Of a DNA stretch of 64,000 nt, positions 46,601 through 51,254 are shown piece after piece (within the stretch, counting starts at the first letter, position 1; each line of letters opens with the position of its first letter). The notes under the pieces are model-generated. The model made no database searches and was not told the origin of the DNA. It saw only the letters and a program-made list of their open reading frames with translations. A program made the position numbers and the translations under genes. The stretch comes from Kitasatospora setae KM-6054 (GTDB taxonomy: Bacteria > Actinomycetota > Actinomycetes > Streptomycetales > Streptomycetaceae). The stretch spans positions 8,583,001-8,647,000 of the forward strand of contig NC_016109.1 in assembly GCF_000269985.1 (NCBI RefSeq). Direction: 5' to 3'.

Positions 46601-46626
46601 GACAGGACGGGACGGTTTTCGGGCAT
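31639..46626 (-). CDS. Non-ribosomal peptide synthetase, modules 1-4, (C-A-T)x4-E
   Basis: A 4995-residue NRPS. Module 1: starter-type C (30-470, HHIAMDG), A (490-990), T (near 1040). Module 2: C (1095-1575, HHVGADG), A (1590-2195), T (near 2245). Module 3: C (2305-2745, HHIAADG), A (2753-3254), T (near 3300). Module 4: C (3364-3815, HHIAGDG), A (3832-4319), T (GGDSILS near 4373), then an epimerisation domain (4432-4965, HHLAVDAVSW, ESHGRE, FNYLGRYP). Pocket residues read: modules 1 and 3 D-A-F-F-A/C-G-V-T-F (hydrophobic); modules 2 and 4 D-A-W-Q-L-G-L-I-D (Gln-like). The fourth residue should be D. The ATG at 46626 starts MPENRPV. The N-terminal C domain suggests acylation of residue 1 by a donor encoded elsewhere. 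Confidence 0.95.
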   Translation of the reverse strand: MPENRPVLSPAPVSTPAPAPAPVPELLELTAAQQGVRYGQLLDPESPKYNIAECLEIRGGLDEGLFATAVDRVLHLCDSLNTVLVEEDGRVRQRVVRPAAVRRRLRLVDVSGAADPVAAAERYMAAKLAEVDDVAAPAHHHALLRLGPELHYWYVRFHHIAMDGLSGALVARATAELYTRLVGGADPESAVAPGGPLGALVADEAAYLASERFEADRAYWTGRFAGRADGSGAGLLRRRTDLAEGAAGAAGPERSGVGALHTGGTLALPVFDGLRRLAAESRTTWSAVLVAAVAAYAARVSGRAEVCVGLASHGRPGALRDAVGMTATILPLPLAVGPDATVGGLVRAVAAEMRGALRHRRFPRERLARELNLADGGARLTDVVVNVMGYDYALDFAGSPALSRVLSVGPVDDVSLFVSERSEGAGPLLGLDSNPALYHPEEVRLHQRALLDFLAAFAAASTGAPVDGLPLVAPERARELLAGGRGAALPAGTADGTAAGGLAAAFAERVRRDPAAPAVLDGGAVLSYGELAESAGALGRALAGWGLGAEDGVGVLLGRSAAVVAASLGAVAAGAVYVPMDPGWPAERLDRVAEVGRVRALVVDGAAAGLPWVAGAAGRLPVLVLDRAGGLLRGGPERPGALPGPVRGDRLAYTVFTSGSTGLPKGVGVSHADVLALAADAAWADGAVDAVLMHSAYVFDASTFEIWAPLLNGGRVVVAEPGVPDARTLRAAVARDGVTALFLTTALCNEIARTDPAAFAGLRLVAAGGEAAAPDLMRRIAAAAPGTRVLHVYGPTETTTFATRHEVRPDAAGVPPIGRALDGMRLYVLDAALRPVPAGVPGELYVGGAGVARGYLGRPGLTAGRFVADPFEGGGARMYRTGDVVRWTAGGDVEYVGRADGQVKLRGFRIEPGEVENALLARADVCDARVLVREDVPGNPRLVAYVVPAPGTRPDGPGLARALGRVLPAYTVPGAFVLLDALPLNANGKVDRAALPAPALPAGARTAPRTAREEVLAGLFAEVLGVERVGADDDFFALGGHSLLATRLAGRIRTALGAELGLREVFAHPTPAALTAALDGAAGAARPALTAVDRPDPLPLSYAQQRLWFLNRAAGPGDDVYNVPLVLALDGPLDASALRGALADVLARHESLRTVLAEHDGIPRQVVLEPAAAAALVPLEVVTAPAGAADGPGAAGPDGWAAGEVARLAGAPFDLAADLPVRARLLRVGAERHVLVLVLHHVGADGWSLAPLCRDLGAAYRARAAGGGGEPEWPPLRVQYADYALWQRALLGAEDDPAAPVARQLAFWQEALAGLPGPVGLPWDRPRPALPGHRGGSVPFALDAGTYGRLVRLARESGCTPFMALHAALAVTLHAHGAGTDVPVGTAVAGRTDEALDELVGFFVNTVVLRTDLSGDPGFRELLRRVAAFDLAAFENADLPFERLVEALNPDRSGGHHPLFQTMLVLQNQRPAVLDLPGVAVRDLSGPPATSKFDLTFSLVEEAGDGVGDGDGDGDGGGAGGPRLGGHLEYAAELFDPATARALADRFARVLALVADDPELTVGAIDPLSAGERTGMLALGRGAARPLPDSDVPGAVAAWAARTPDAPAVRDADTRLTYAELDARADALAGVLRGRGIGGGALVALAAEPSARTVVAMLAVLRAGAAYLPVDPGYPAARIRQMLDDARPALLLTGAGAPAEAATGPVPRLSLDEPLPAPAGGTAGPAGTFRPADPAAAAYVIYTSGSTGRPKGVVVPHLALANHMAWMARHLELTPDDRVLARTSTSFDASVWELWLPLTQGAEVCVTPAGANREPRELLDWMRRFDVTVAQFVPSHLALVLAESGPDAARADDGAQALRAAAPNGRGQGQGQEQSGDHPTADGTRAARTGAGAGSDRPAGHGDTRPADGTTGATDDHRDPAGQAGDGTRAAGTGAGGGLAVRHGGAHCPEGSAGAGAAGRPSAGLRAVLCGGEALPRGLAVAVAGRWGVAVHNLYGPTEVTIDATAHRTAGAAEPERPGGSVPIGRPVDGMRAYVLDGALRPVPAGVVGELYLSGPNLARGYLGRPGLTAERFVADPFEGGGARMYRSGDLVRWSADGLLQHVARADEQVKLRGFRVEPGEVAAALGALDGVSAACAVVREDVPGEPRLVGYAVGAGVSGPALRAALAGVLPGHLVPSAVVVLAALPLLPNGKVDRSALPAPAEEFRGGGGGEPLGVREELVAGVFAEVLERSAVGPREGFFELGGHSLLAMRVVGRLRAVLGAELSVRTLFDHPTAAALARVLDPAAARRPAVVAGARRPDPVPLSFAQGRLWFLNRMEGPGSSYNLPLVLELRGALDADALRGALLDVVERHESLRTVFPEAGGVPYQLVLSAERAAPRPPVEGVAPVDLEGAVLAAVGEPFDVLVDPPLRARLLRAAPEHHVLVLVLHHIAADGWSLGPLVRDLGAAYRARLAGAEAPAGSGVQYADYALWQRGLLAEDGVLLPEQLAFWRGALAGLPGLVELPWDRARPAVADPRGAVVEFELPAGLPAALLGLARSAGSTLFMVLRAAVAVLLSRHGAGEDVPLGAPVAGRTDPGLEELVGFFVNTLVLRTDLSGDPTFRELLGRVREFDLAAYAHQDVPFERLVEELNPVRARDHHPLVQTVVVLQNQRAARAELPGLAVEQRLVHNGLSKFDLTFAFAEEEGGGLSAGLEYATALFDRSTAEALAARLVRLLELVAAEPDRRLSGYDLLTAEEHRRLARWGTARALPGASGEAGAGDEGSLAALFARRVRSAPGAVAVADGGAVLSYAELDVLSAELAAVLAGHGVGPEDRVGVLLGRSAAVVTASLGVVRAAAAYVPLDARWPAERLDRVAAVAAPRLLVVDEESAAEPWVAGLGLPLVVLDRLGRVLRGGPGRPGRPAAVPGPDALAYVMFTSGSTGLPKGVGVSHADVAALAADAAWADGAVDAVLMHSAYVFDASTFEIWAPLLNGGRVVVAPGGLLEARGLDLAVQERGVTAVFLTTALFNVVAETDPGVFAGLRVVCAGGELASPDAMRRVAATAPDTRVLHVYGPTETTTFATRHEVRPDASGVPPIGRPLDGMRLHVLDGALNPVAPGVVGELYLAGRGVARGYLGRPGATADRFVADPFAADGSRMYRTGDLVRWTADGEVAYVARADGQVKLRGYRVEPGEIEGVLAGLPEVADAFVLVREDVPGDRRLVAYVVPAAGARPEPAALAAAVGRVLPGYMVPSAVVPLAAFPLNPNGKVDRAALPAPSAGPAPAGRAPRTAREELVCGLFADLLGRPSVGADEDFFALGGHSLLATRLAARLRAALDVDAEVRTVFEHPTPAALAAALDGAGASRPALVRAQRRPAELPLSYAQQRLWFLHRFAGPSPTYNVPLVLRLDGPLDAAALERALRDVVERHESLRTVFPESGGVPRQLVLDAAGADLDLAPRDVDPRRLDEVLAAETAYAFDVAVERPVRARLLRTGADAHVLVLLVHHIAGDGWSLAPLARELGEAYRARSAGRAPGWAALPVQYADYTLWQRALLGEEADPASLAARQLAFWREALEDLPDVLELPADRPRPAAASHRGEAFDFPVDEDTHRALEALARARGCSLFMVLQAALAVLLSRHGGGEDIALGTPVAGRTDEALDDLVGFFVNTLVLRTDLSGDPTFEQVLDRVREFDLAAYAHQDVPFERLVDALEPERTESRHPLFQAMLVLQNTADAALDLPGVSVARQPVRTGISKFDLTFSFAERRDGRGRPRGLEGTLEFATDLFEAATARALADRLVRLLGALAADPARPVRAVEVLDGAERAALAAAARGPVRDQDAGAGAGAGAGLSMPAAFRAQRDRTPDAVAVAVPGGSGGLTFAELDARSDAAARLLRGRGVGRGDVVALALPGTVEQVVAMLAVAKAGAAWLPLDPRYPAARLRFAVEDARPVLLVTAAAFRAELPELPLPVLVLDAAALPVSPGPLEWPEPGPLDAAYVIHTSGSTGRPKGVLVPHGALVNHMAWMAGHLELTGADRVLARTSPSFDASVWETWLPLLHGGATCPVPPELDHDPAGLLARIRELGVTIAQFVPSLLNLVLGETAAERAPEALRAVLCGGEPLTAALAGRAGRAWGVEVHNLYGPTEATIDATAHRHRPAADGPGGVPLGTPVDHTWAYVLDEDLRPVPPNVVGELYLAGAGLARGYLGRPGLTAGRFTACPFGPDGGRMYRTGDLVRLGADGLLRYAGRADDQVKLHGLRIEPGEVEAALTALDEVAAACVLVRGGRLVGYLVPGPGPAPLTDAELRARLAAALPPSLVPSAFVRLAALPLLPNGKTDRRALPDPVPPERATAAAWEGRGLTAAERALCEVFATVLRVPEVRPDDDFFALGGDSILSIQLVSRAREAGLRITPREVFLHRTPEAVAAVAVPTAEDAAAPAPAEDGTGTMPPTPIAAWFLDRPGPTDGYNQSAVLRTPAGADEHRLTAALQLLVDHHDMLRMRVVHATDGALPDGGTAAVVAPRRAPDGEGTSRGTAAGALPAGTSDGTAGAALPRHATADVTGPEALFPAPARPVPDGSASSPVLLEVLPPGAVPVGARLERVDVAGLDEEGVREVLAAAGERARGRLRSAAGRVFEAVWCDAGPAARGRLLLVVHHLAVDAVSWRILLEDLVTAWRAVSEGGAVALPPVGTPYRSWARLLAGQGADGVRAGELPLWVAATAARPGGPVLDPSRDTAGRAGTLTTRPAAGCVRELLTSAPQAFHAGVDDVLLTALALAVRARRFSVADGPGGVLVGLESHGREQLAEGVDLSRTVGWFTSLYPVLLDPGPLDPRDPGRFDASVVDRAVKNVKEQLRAVPDRGVGYGVLRHLDPAGRERLAGGAAPRLGFNYLGRYPAPGTGPAADWEVLPEGGAPAAADPGMPLHHVLDVNAHTEDGPDGPRLLVRWTWAADLLAEADVAALAAAFDRALRAVAEHSAQPDAGGWTPSDLPLVSLDQAQLDRLKNKWGGRA

Positions 46627-46913
46627 GCCGACGACACCTCGGTTCGTGGGGGTTTTCCAGCGACGAACGGGGAGCGCCACGGGCGCGGGCGGGCCGGCCT
46701 GCCGGCCCGGGGGCGTCCGTGGAGTGAATTCCCACTGAATGGAAGGGATTGCCGCCGGGAGCCGCGGGAAACGGCCCCCAGCCTTAACGAGCCGCCCCTA
46801 GTCCTCAAGGGCCGCGCCGAGCCGTGCCGGGCCGGTCCGGGCCGCGCCGGGAGAAACCGGGCCCGCGGTGGGAAATCCCACCAGGTGGCAATCCGGGGGA
46901 GGGGAGCGGCGGG

Positions 46914-47132
46914 TCAGCCGGTGCCGGACTCCATGGCCGCAACCAGGCCGGCCGGGCGCATGTCGGTCCAGACGCGTTCGATCACGTCCAGGCACTCCTG
47001 CCGCGACCCCTCGCCGCCCACCCGCTCCCAGCCGCCCGGGACGTCCAGGTGCGCGGGCCACAGCGAGTACTGCGCCTCGGCGTTCACCAGCACCAGGAAG
47101 CGCCCGGATTCGTCGTCGAAAGGATTGCTCAT
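46914..47132 (-). CDS. MbtH-like protein
   Basis: A 72-residue MbtH-family chaperone that binds NRPS adenylation domains and supports their folding and activity. It has the family core: NPFDDES at the start, LVNAEAQYSLWP, then VPGGWERV and a WTDMRPAGL end. It is the first gene of the NRPS operon direction, 287 bases upstream of the first NRPS. The ATG at 47132 gives the standard length. The long AT-rich region upstream (to 47648) is the probable promoter region of the cluster. Confidence 0.95.
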   Translation of the reverse strand: MSNPFDDESGRFLVLVNAEAQYSLWPAHLDVPGGWERVGGEGSRQECLDVIERVWTDMRPAGLVAAMESGTG

Positions 47133-47648
47133 GGTCCCCACCCCACATCTCATTGATCGTACTGTCGAATGATCGATCGATTGCTCGTTCGGTATTGCCG
47201 CCGAGCGGCCCGCCCGTCCCCCCGGACGCACCATGGCGATGCTCCCGATATTCCCCGCGTTCCCCCGATTCGACCGTTCGCGCGTCCCGCGCCCGAGGGT
47301 CGCGGGGCGGCGGACGCGTGCGCCGGCCATCCGCCTGGCGCACGACTTCCCCCGTAATACATAACTATTCCTATCACGTTGTCGGGTTCATCGCGGCCGC
47401 GTGCGGCGATTCCTCCGTGATCTCCGTGTAATCATTCACATGAGCGAATCAGAAAGAGACCCAGTCATATGCCGAATCGCGCGCCAGTACGCATCACTGT
47501 CCGATCGGTAGGAATTCGTACCGATTCGCCCCGGCCCGTTCCGTCCGCCCGCCGACACCCCGCCGCGACTCCCCGAGCGCCCCTCGCCACCGGCGTGCTC
47601 CCGTACGCCTGCCGTACGCCCCACCCCGCACCGGCCTACCATCAACGG
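47133..47648. other. AT-richer divergent control region of the NRPS cluster
   Basis: This 516-base gap lies between mbtH (minus) and the SRPBCC gene (plus). It is the most AT-rich stretch near the cluster and holds no supported gene. A -10-like patch (AACTATTCC and neighbours) lies around 47360-47375, a 10-base palindrome ATCGATCGAT at 47172-47181, and a long dyad at 47503-47526. The main cluster promoter is probably here. Confidence 0.5.
47503..47526. promoter_or_regulatory. 24-base near-perfect palindrome in the NRPS control region
   Basis: GATCGGTA and TACCGATT flank a central GAATTC. Ten of twelve base pairs match across the dyad. Its length, AT content and place between divergent units fit a dimeric repressor site, for example of the TetR or gamma-butyrolactone-receptor class. 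Which protein binds it is unknown. Confidence 0.5.
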
Positions 47649-48059
47649 ATGACCGAGTTCCGCATCGTCCGGGCCACCGCACTCACCCCCGAAGCCGCCT
47701 GGCGGCGCGTCACCGACTGGCCCCGGCACGGACGCGCGATGCCGCTCACCACCGTCCGCGCCGACGGCGCCACCGTGACCGCCCGCACCGCCCTCGGCCG
47801 GTTCGGCTTCGACGACGTGATGGACCTCGCCCACTGGCAGCCGCCCCACGGCGACACCCCCGGAAGCTGCCGGCTCGTCAAACGCGGCCCGCTGATCACC
47901 GGCTGGGCCGAGGTCGAGGTCCGCCGCCACCGCGACGGCTCCCTCGTCCGCTGGCGCGAGGACCTCCGCCTCGCCCCCCTGCCCACCCTCCTCGACCGCC
48001 CCACCGCCTGGTGCGCCCGCCCGCTCTTCCGCCACGCCCTGCGCGCCCTGCTGCGCTGA
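47649..48059 (+). CDS. SRPBCC-family protein (polyketide cyclase/dehydrase-like)
   Basis: A 136-residue protein of the START/SRPBCC helix-grip fold: TPEAAWRRVTDWPRHGRAMP at the start, GRFGFDDVMDLAHWQPP in the middle, GWAEVEV, then SLVRWREDLRLAPLP and a C-terminal helix. Members bind hydrophobic small molecules, and some act in biosynthesis. TACCAT lies 6 bases before the ATG with no ribosome site, so the mRNA may be leaderless. It is divergent from the NRPS operon. A role in the cluster is possible but not shown. Confidence 0.75.
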   Translation: MTEFRIVRATALTPEAAWRRVTDWPRHGRAMPLTTVRADGATVTARTALGRFGFDDVMDLAHWQPPHGDTPGSCRLVKRGPLITGWAEVEVRRHRDGSLVRWREDLRLAPLPTLLDRPTAWCARPLFRHALRALLR

Positions 48060-48091
48060 CCGCCCGCGCTGCCCGCTCCGGCCGCGCGGGT

Positions 48092-48124
48092 GCGCCGGAG
48101 GCGCGCTGTCCGGACCTCCGGCGC
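48092..48124. terminator. Hairpin between the convergent SRPBCC and MarR genes
   Basis: Perfect 10-base arms (GCGCCGGAGG at 48092-48101, complement at 48115-48124) with a 13-base loop, placed between the stops at 48059 and 48151. Confidence 0.7.
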
Positions 48125-48150
48125 GCGCCCGTCCGCGCCTCACTCGCGCC

Positions 48151-48666
48151 TCATTCGCCGGAGGGCGGTTCCTTCGCGTCCGCGTCCGTGGCCCCGTCCG
48201 CGCCCCCGCCCGCGTCCGCGACCGCCGTGCGGACGCGGCCGAGCAGTGCGCGCAGCTGTCCGCGCTCGGTGTCGCTCAGCGTGCCGGTGGCGGCGGCGAG
48301 CGCGGCCCGGTCGAGTTCCTCGGCCTCCCGGTGGCGCCGGACGCCCTCCGGGGTGAGGGCCAGCAGGAACGCCCGCCGGTCGGTGGGGTGCCGGACGCGT
48401 TCGACCAGGCCGTCCCGCTCCAGGCTGTCGACGATCGTGGTGGTGGTCCGGGCGGCGTTGCCCACGTGCTCGGCGAGGTCGCGCATCCGCAGCGGCTCCC
48501 CGGCCAGGGCGAGCACCCGCAGCGTCCGCAGGCGGGCCACCGAGGCGCCGTGCTCCCGCAGTCGGCCGTCCACGAAGACGCGCAACCGGTGCGTGGTGTC
48601 GAAGAGTTCGTCGATCAGGACGTCGCTGCTGCCGAACCGCTGCCGCGCCGTCGATTCCTCTGTCAT
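48151..48666 (-). CDS. MarR-family transcriptional regulator
   Basis: A 171-residue MarR protein. The winged helix covers roughly residues 40-110: LRTLRVLALAGEPLRMRDLA, ARTTTTIVDSLERDGLVERV (recognition helix), then HPTDRRAFLLALTPEG (the wing, with the family's D-R-R). MarR proteins usually repress a divergent exporter and release DNA on binding a small ligand. Here the divergent gene is an MFS exporter 72 bases away, with a dyad in between. The ATG at 48666 is preferred over the upstream in-frame GTG/ATG positions, which enter the dyad. The Asp/Ala-rich C-terminus is probably disordered. Confidence 0.88.
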   Translation of the reverse strand: MTEESTARQRFGSSDVLIDELFDTTHRLRVFVDGRLREHGASVARLRTLRVLALAGEPLRMRDLAEHVGNAARTTTTIVDSLERDGLVERVRHPTDRRAFLLALTPEGVRRHREAEELDRAALAAATGTLSDTERGQLRALLGRVRTAVADAGGGADGATDADAKEPPSGE

Positions 48667-48704
48667 GCCGTGCCTTCCCCGTCCTCCGCCGACTCGCGGA
48701 CTTC

Positions 48705-48733
48705 CTGAGCACAATCATAGTGAGTATGCTCAG
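48705..48733. promoter_or_regulatory. Divergent promoter/operator between MarR and MFS genes
   Basis: CTGAGCA (48705-48711) and TGCTCAG (48727-48733) form a perfect 7-base dyad with a 15-base spacer. Inside lie -10-like hexamers for both directions: TATGCT on the plus strand (48725-48730) and TATGAT on the minus strand (48714-48719). The plus-strand start would be close to the MFS ATG at 48739, suggesting a leaderless mRNA. MarR would cover both promoters. Confidence 0.6.
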
Positions 48734-48738
48734 CTTCT

Positions 48739-50178
48739 ATGAGCACCCGCCTGGGCCAGCGCCGTGTCGTGCCCATCATGGCTGTCCTGACCACCTTCAT
48801 CTGCATCGTCGACGGGGCGATCACCACCGTCGCCCTCCCCAGCATCGCCCGGCAGTTCGCCCTCGCCCCGGCCGCGCTGACCGGCGTCGTCGTCATCTAC
48901 CCGGTCTGCCTCGGCATGATGATCCCGGCCTCCGCCTGGCTGCTGGAGCGCCACGGCGGCCGCCGCACCCTGCTCCTCTCGCTCTCCGCCTTCACCGCCG
49001 CGAGCGGCCTGTGCGGCGCCGCCCCGACGCTCTCCCTGCTCATCGCCGCCCGCGCGCTCCAGGGCCTGGCCGCCGGCCTGCTCATGCCCGCCTCGCAGGC
49101 CCTGCTGTTCCGCACCTTCTCCCAGGCCGAACAGGTCCGGCTCTCCCGGCTGATGGTGATCCCGCAGCAGATCGCCCCGGCGATCGCCCCGCTGCTCGGC
49201 GGCCTGCTGGTCACCGGCCTGTCCTGGCGCTGGGTGTTCTACGTCAACGTCCCCCTCGGCGCCGCCGCCGTCCTGTTCGGCGCCCTCTTCCTCACCGAAC
49301 ACCGCGACCACGCCCCCGGCCGCCCCGACCTCCCCGGCCTGCTCCTGTCCGCCGCCGCCACCGCCACCCTGATGTACGGCCTGTGCGCCGGCCCCGACCT
49401 CGGCTGGCACCAACCCGCCGTCCTGGCCGCCCTCACCGCCGGCGCCGCCCTGCTCACCGCCGCCGTCCGCCACCAACTGCGCACCCCCCACCCCGCCCTG
49501 CGGCTGCGCCTGTTCCGCGACCGGCTCTTCCGCGACACCAACCTGGTCAGCCTGATCGGCTACGTCCCGATGCTCGGCGCGATGTTCCTCGGCCCCCTCC
49601 TCGTCCAGAACGCCTACGGCGGCACCGCCCTGGACAGCGGCACCACCACCTTCACCGAGGCGTTCGGCGTCCTGCTCACCATGCAACTGGTCGGCGCCCT
49701 CTACCACCGCACCGGCCCCGGCCCGATCATCGGCACCGGCCTGCTCGCCGTCGCCGCCGTCATGCTGCTCTTCGCCACCACCGACGCGAACACCGGCCCG
49801 TGGACCCTGCGCGGCTACATGTTCCTGCTCGGCCTCGCCATGGGCGCCGTCTTCATCCCCACCACCATCGCCTCCTTCAGCACCATCGCCCCCGCCGACG
49901 TCGCCCACGCCGCCACCCTCAACACCGTCGTCCGCCAGACCGGCGCCGCGCTCGCCCCCGCCGCCGTCACCACCGCCCTCGTCCTCGCCACCACCGGCCC
50001 CGAACGCGCCCACCCGCCACTGGCCGCCTACCACCTCGCCTACCAGGTGCTGGCCGTCCTCGCCCTGGCCGCCGCCGCCCTCGCCTTCACCCTGCCCCGC
50101 ACCACCGCCCGCGCCACCCCGCCGACCCCCGCCCCCGCCCCTGCCCCCGCCGATCGCCACCGGCAGGAAATCGGCTGA
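48739..50178 (+). CDS. MFS drug-efflux transporter (DHA2/EmrB type)
   Basis: A 479-residue major facilitator with about 14 hydrophobic segments, as in proton-driven drug exporters. The first helix ends IVDGAITTVALPSIARQF, matching the family's D-x-x-I/T-V-x-V-A-L-P motif. RALQGLAAGLLMPASQAL is the loop and helix 4 region, and GGLLVTGLSWRWVFYVNVP is motif C plus the WRWxFxxNxP signature. The C-terminal tail is Pro/Ala-rich and probably cytoplasmic. It is paired with the divergent MarR gene and so is likely induced by its substrate. It may export the NRPS product, but that is inference. Confidence 0.88.
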   Translation: MSTRLGQRRVVPIMAVLTTFICIVDGAITTVALPSIARQFALAPAALTGVVVIYPVCLGMMIPASAWLLERHGGRRTLLLSLSAFTAASGLCGAAPTLSLLIAARALQGLAAGLLMPASQALLFRTFSQAEQVRLSRLMVIPQQIAPAIAPLLGGLLVTGLSWRWVFYVNVPLGAAAVLFGALFLTEHRDHAPGRPDLPGLLLSAAATATLMYGLCAGPDLGWHQPAVLAALTAGAALLTAAVRHQLRTPHPALRLRLFRDRLFRDTNLVSLIGYVPMLGAMFLGPLLVQNAYGGTALDSGTTTFTEAFGVLLTMQLVGALYHRTGPGPIIGTGLLAVAAVMLLFATTDANTGPWTLRGYMFLLGLAMGAVFIPTTIASFSTIAPADVAHAATLNTVVRQTGAALAPAAVTTALVLATTGPERAHPPLAAYHLAYQVLAVLALAAAALAFTLPRTTARATPPTPAPAPAPADRHRQEIG

Positions 50179-50278
50179 CCGGCCCCGCCCGGCCCGCGGC
50201 CCGCCCCGAGTAGAGTGCCCGGACCGCCGACCGGGCCGGACCGGCGACGGCCCGCCCCCGACCGGGAAGAGGACCCCC

Positions 50279-51106
50279 GTGCCCGACCGCCCCCGCATCC
50301 TGTACGTCACCGACCTCGCCTACCCGGCCCGCGGCCGCCGCTACTGCGACGAGGACATCCTGCTCACCGCCCGCCTGCGCGAGGAGTTCGACCTCGCCCT
50401 GTGCCACCCCGGGGACGCCGCCGCGCTGCTCGACGGCTTCGACGCCGTCATGGTCCGCAACAGCGGCCCGGTCCTGCACTACCGCGAGCAGTACGACGCG
50501 TTCCGCCGCCGCGCCACCGAACTCGGCACCCGCGTCTACAACCCGCTCACCGGCCGCGGCGACATGGCCGGCAAGGACTACCTGCCCGCCCTCACCGCCG
50601 CCGGCCTCCCCGTCATACCGACCGTCGACCGCCCCGCCGACCTCCCCCTCCTCCCGCCCGCCGAACGCTACGTCGCCAAGCCCAGGAACGGCGCGGACTC
50701 GATCGGCCTGACCGTCCTCGCCCCCGCCGACCTGCCCGCCCTGGACTGGCACGGCCTGCTCGTCCAACCCCTGGTCGACTTCCGCTACGAGGTCTCCTTC
50801 TACTACGTCGACCACACCTTCCAGTACGCCCTGCACGCCCCCGACCCCGCCCGCCGCTGGGAACTGACGCCCTACCACCCCACCCCGGCCGACCTGGACT
50901 TCGCCCGCCGCTTCATCGACTGGAACACCCTCGACCACGGCATCCAGCGCGTCGACGCCTGCCGCACCGCCCACGGCGACCTCCTGCTCGTCGAACTGGA
51001 GGACCTCAACCCCTACCTCTCACTGGACGCCGCCACCCCCGACCAACGCGAGTCCTTCATCGCCGCGACCAAGACCTCCCTGCACCACTTCCTCCGCACC
51101 ACCTGA
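50279..51106 (+). CDS. ATP-grasp family protein
   Basis: A 275-residue protein with ATP-grasp character. It has an N-terminal Rossmann-like part (RILYVTDLAYPARG, FDAVMVRNSGP), a central lysine strand YVAKPRNGADSIGL, and a C-terminal acidic segment LLLVELEDLNPYLSL that would bind the magnesium ions. ATP-grasp enzymes join a carboxylate to an amine or thiol through an acyl phosphate; the partner molecules cannot be read here. The GTG at 50279 follows AGAGGA by 5 bases. It stands 100 bases after one MFS gene and 148 before the next, on the same strand. A role in making an amino-acid or peptide unit is possible. Confidence 0.72.
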   Translation: MPDRPRILYVTDLAYPARGRRYCDEDILLTARLREEFDLALCHPGDAAALLDGFDAVMVRNSGPVLHYREQYDAFRRRATELGTRVYNPLTGRGDMAGKDYLPALTAAGLPVIPTVDRPADLPLLPPAERYVAKPRNGADSIGLTVLAPADLPALDWHGLLVQPLVDFRYEVSFYYVDHTFQYALHAPDPARRWELTPYHPTPADLDFARRFIDWNTLDHGIQRVDACRTAHGDLLLVELEDLNPYLSLDAATPDQRESFIAATKTSLHHFLRTT

Positions 51107-51254
51107 CCCGCTCCGCCCTCCCACCCCAGCCCGCCCGTCGCTCCCCGCGTCCGCCCGCTCACCCACCGCGACCCGGGTCGCGGCACCCCAGCCGCCGATC
51201 TAGCTTGGTGAACGGGACCGAGGGGGGCCGACGGGGGGCGGTGGGAGGTCGAAC

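Noticed and set aside
46627..46913. Gap between mbtH and the first NRPS searched for an extra small gene
   Set aside because: Only short Arg/Gly-rich frames occur and none has a start with a ribosome site. It is best seen as an untranslated spacer within the operon.
31747..47172. Plus-strand open frame of more than 5000 codons opposite the NRPS genes
   Set aside because: It is the antisense shadow of the NRPS genes. It is full of Arg, Gln, Pro and His in a pattern produced by extreme third-position GC, and it has no domain motifs.
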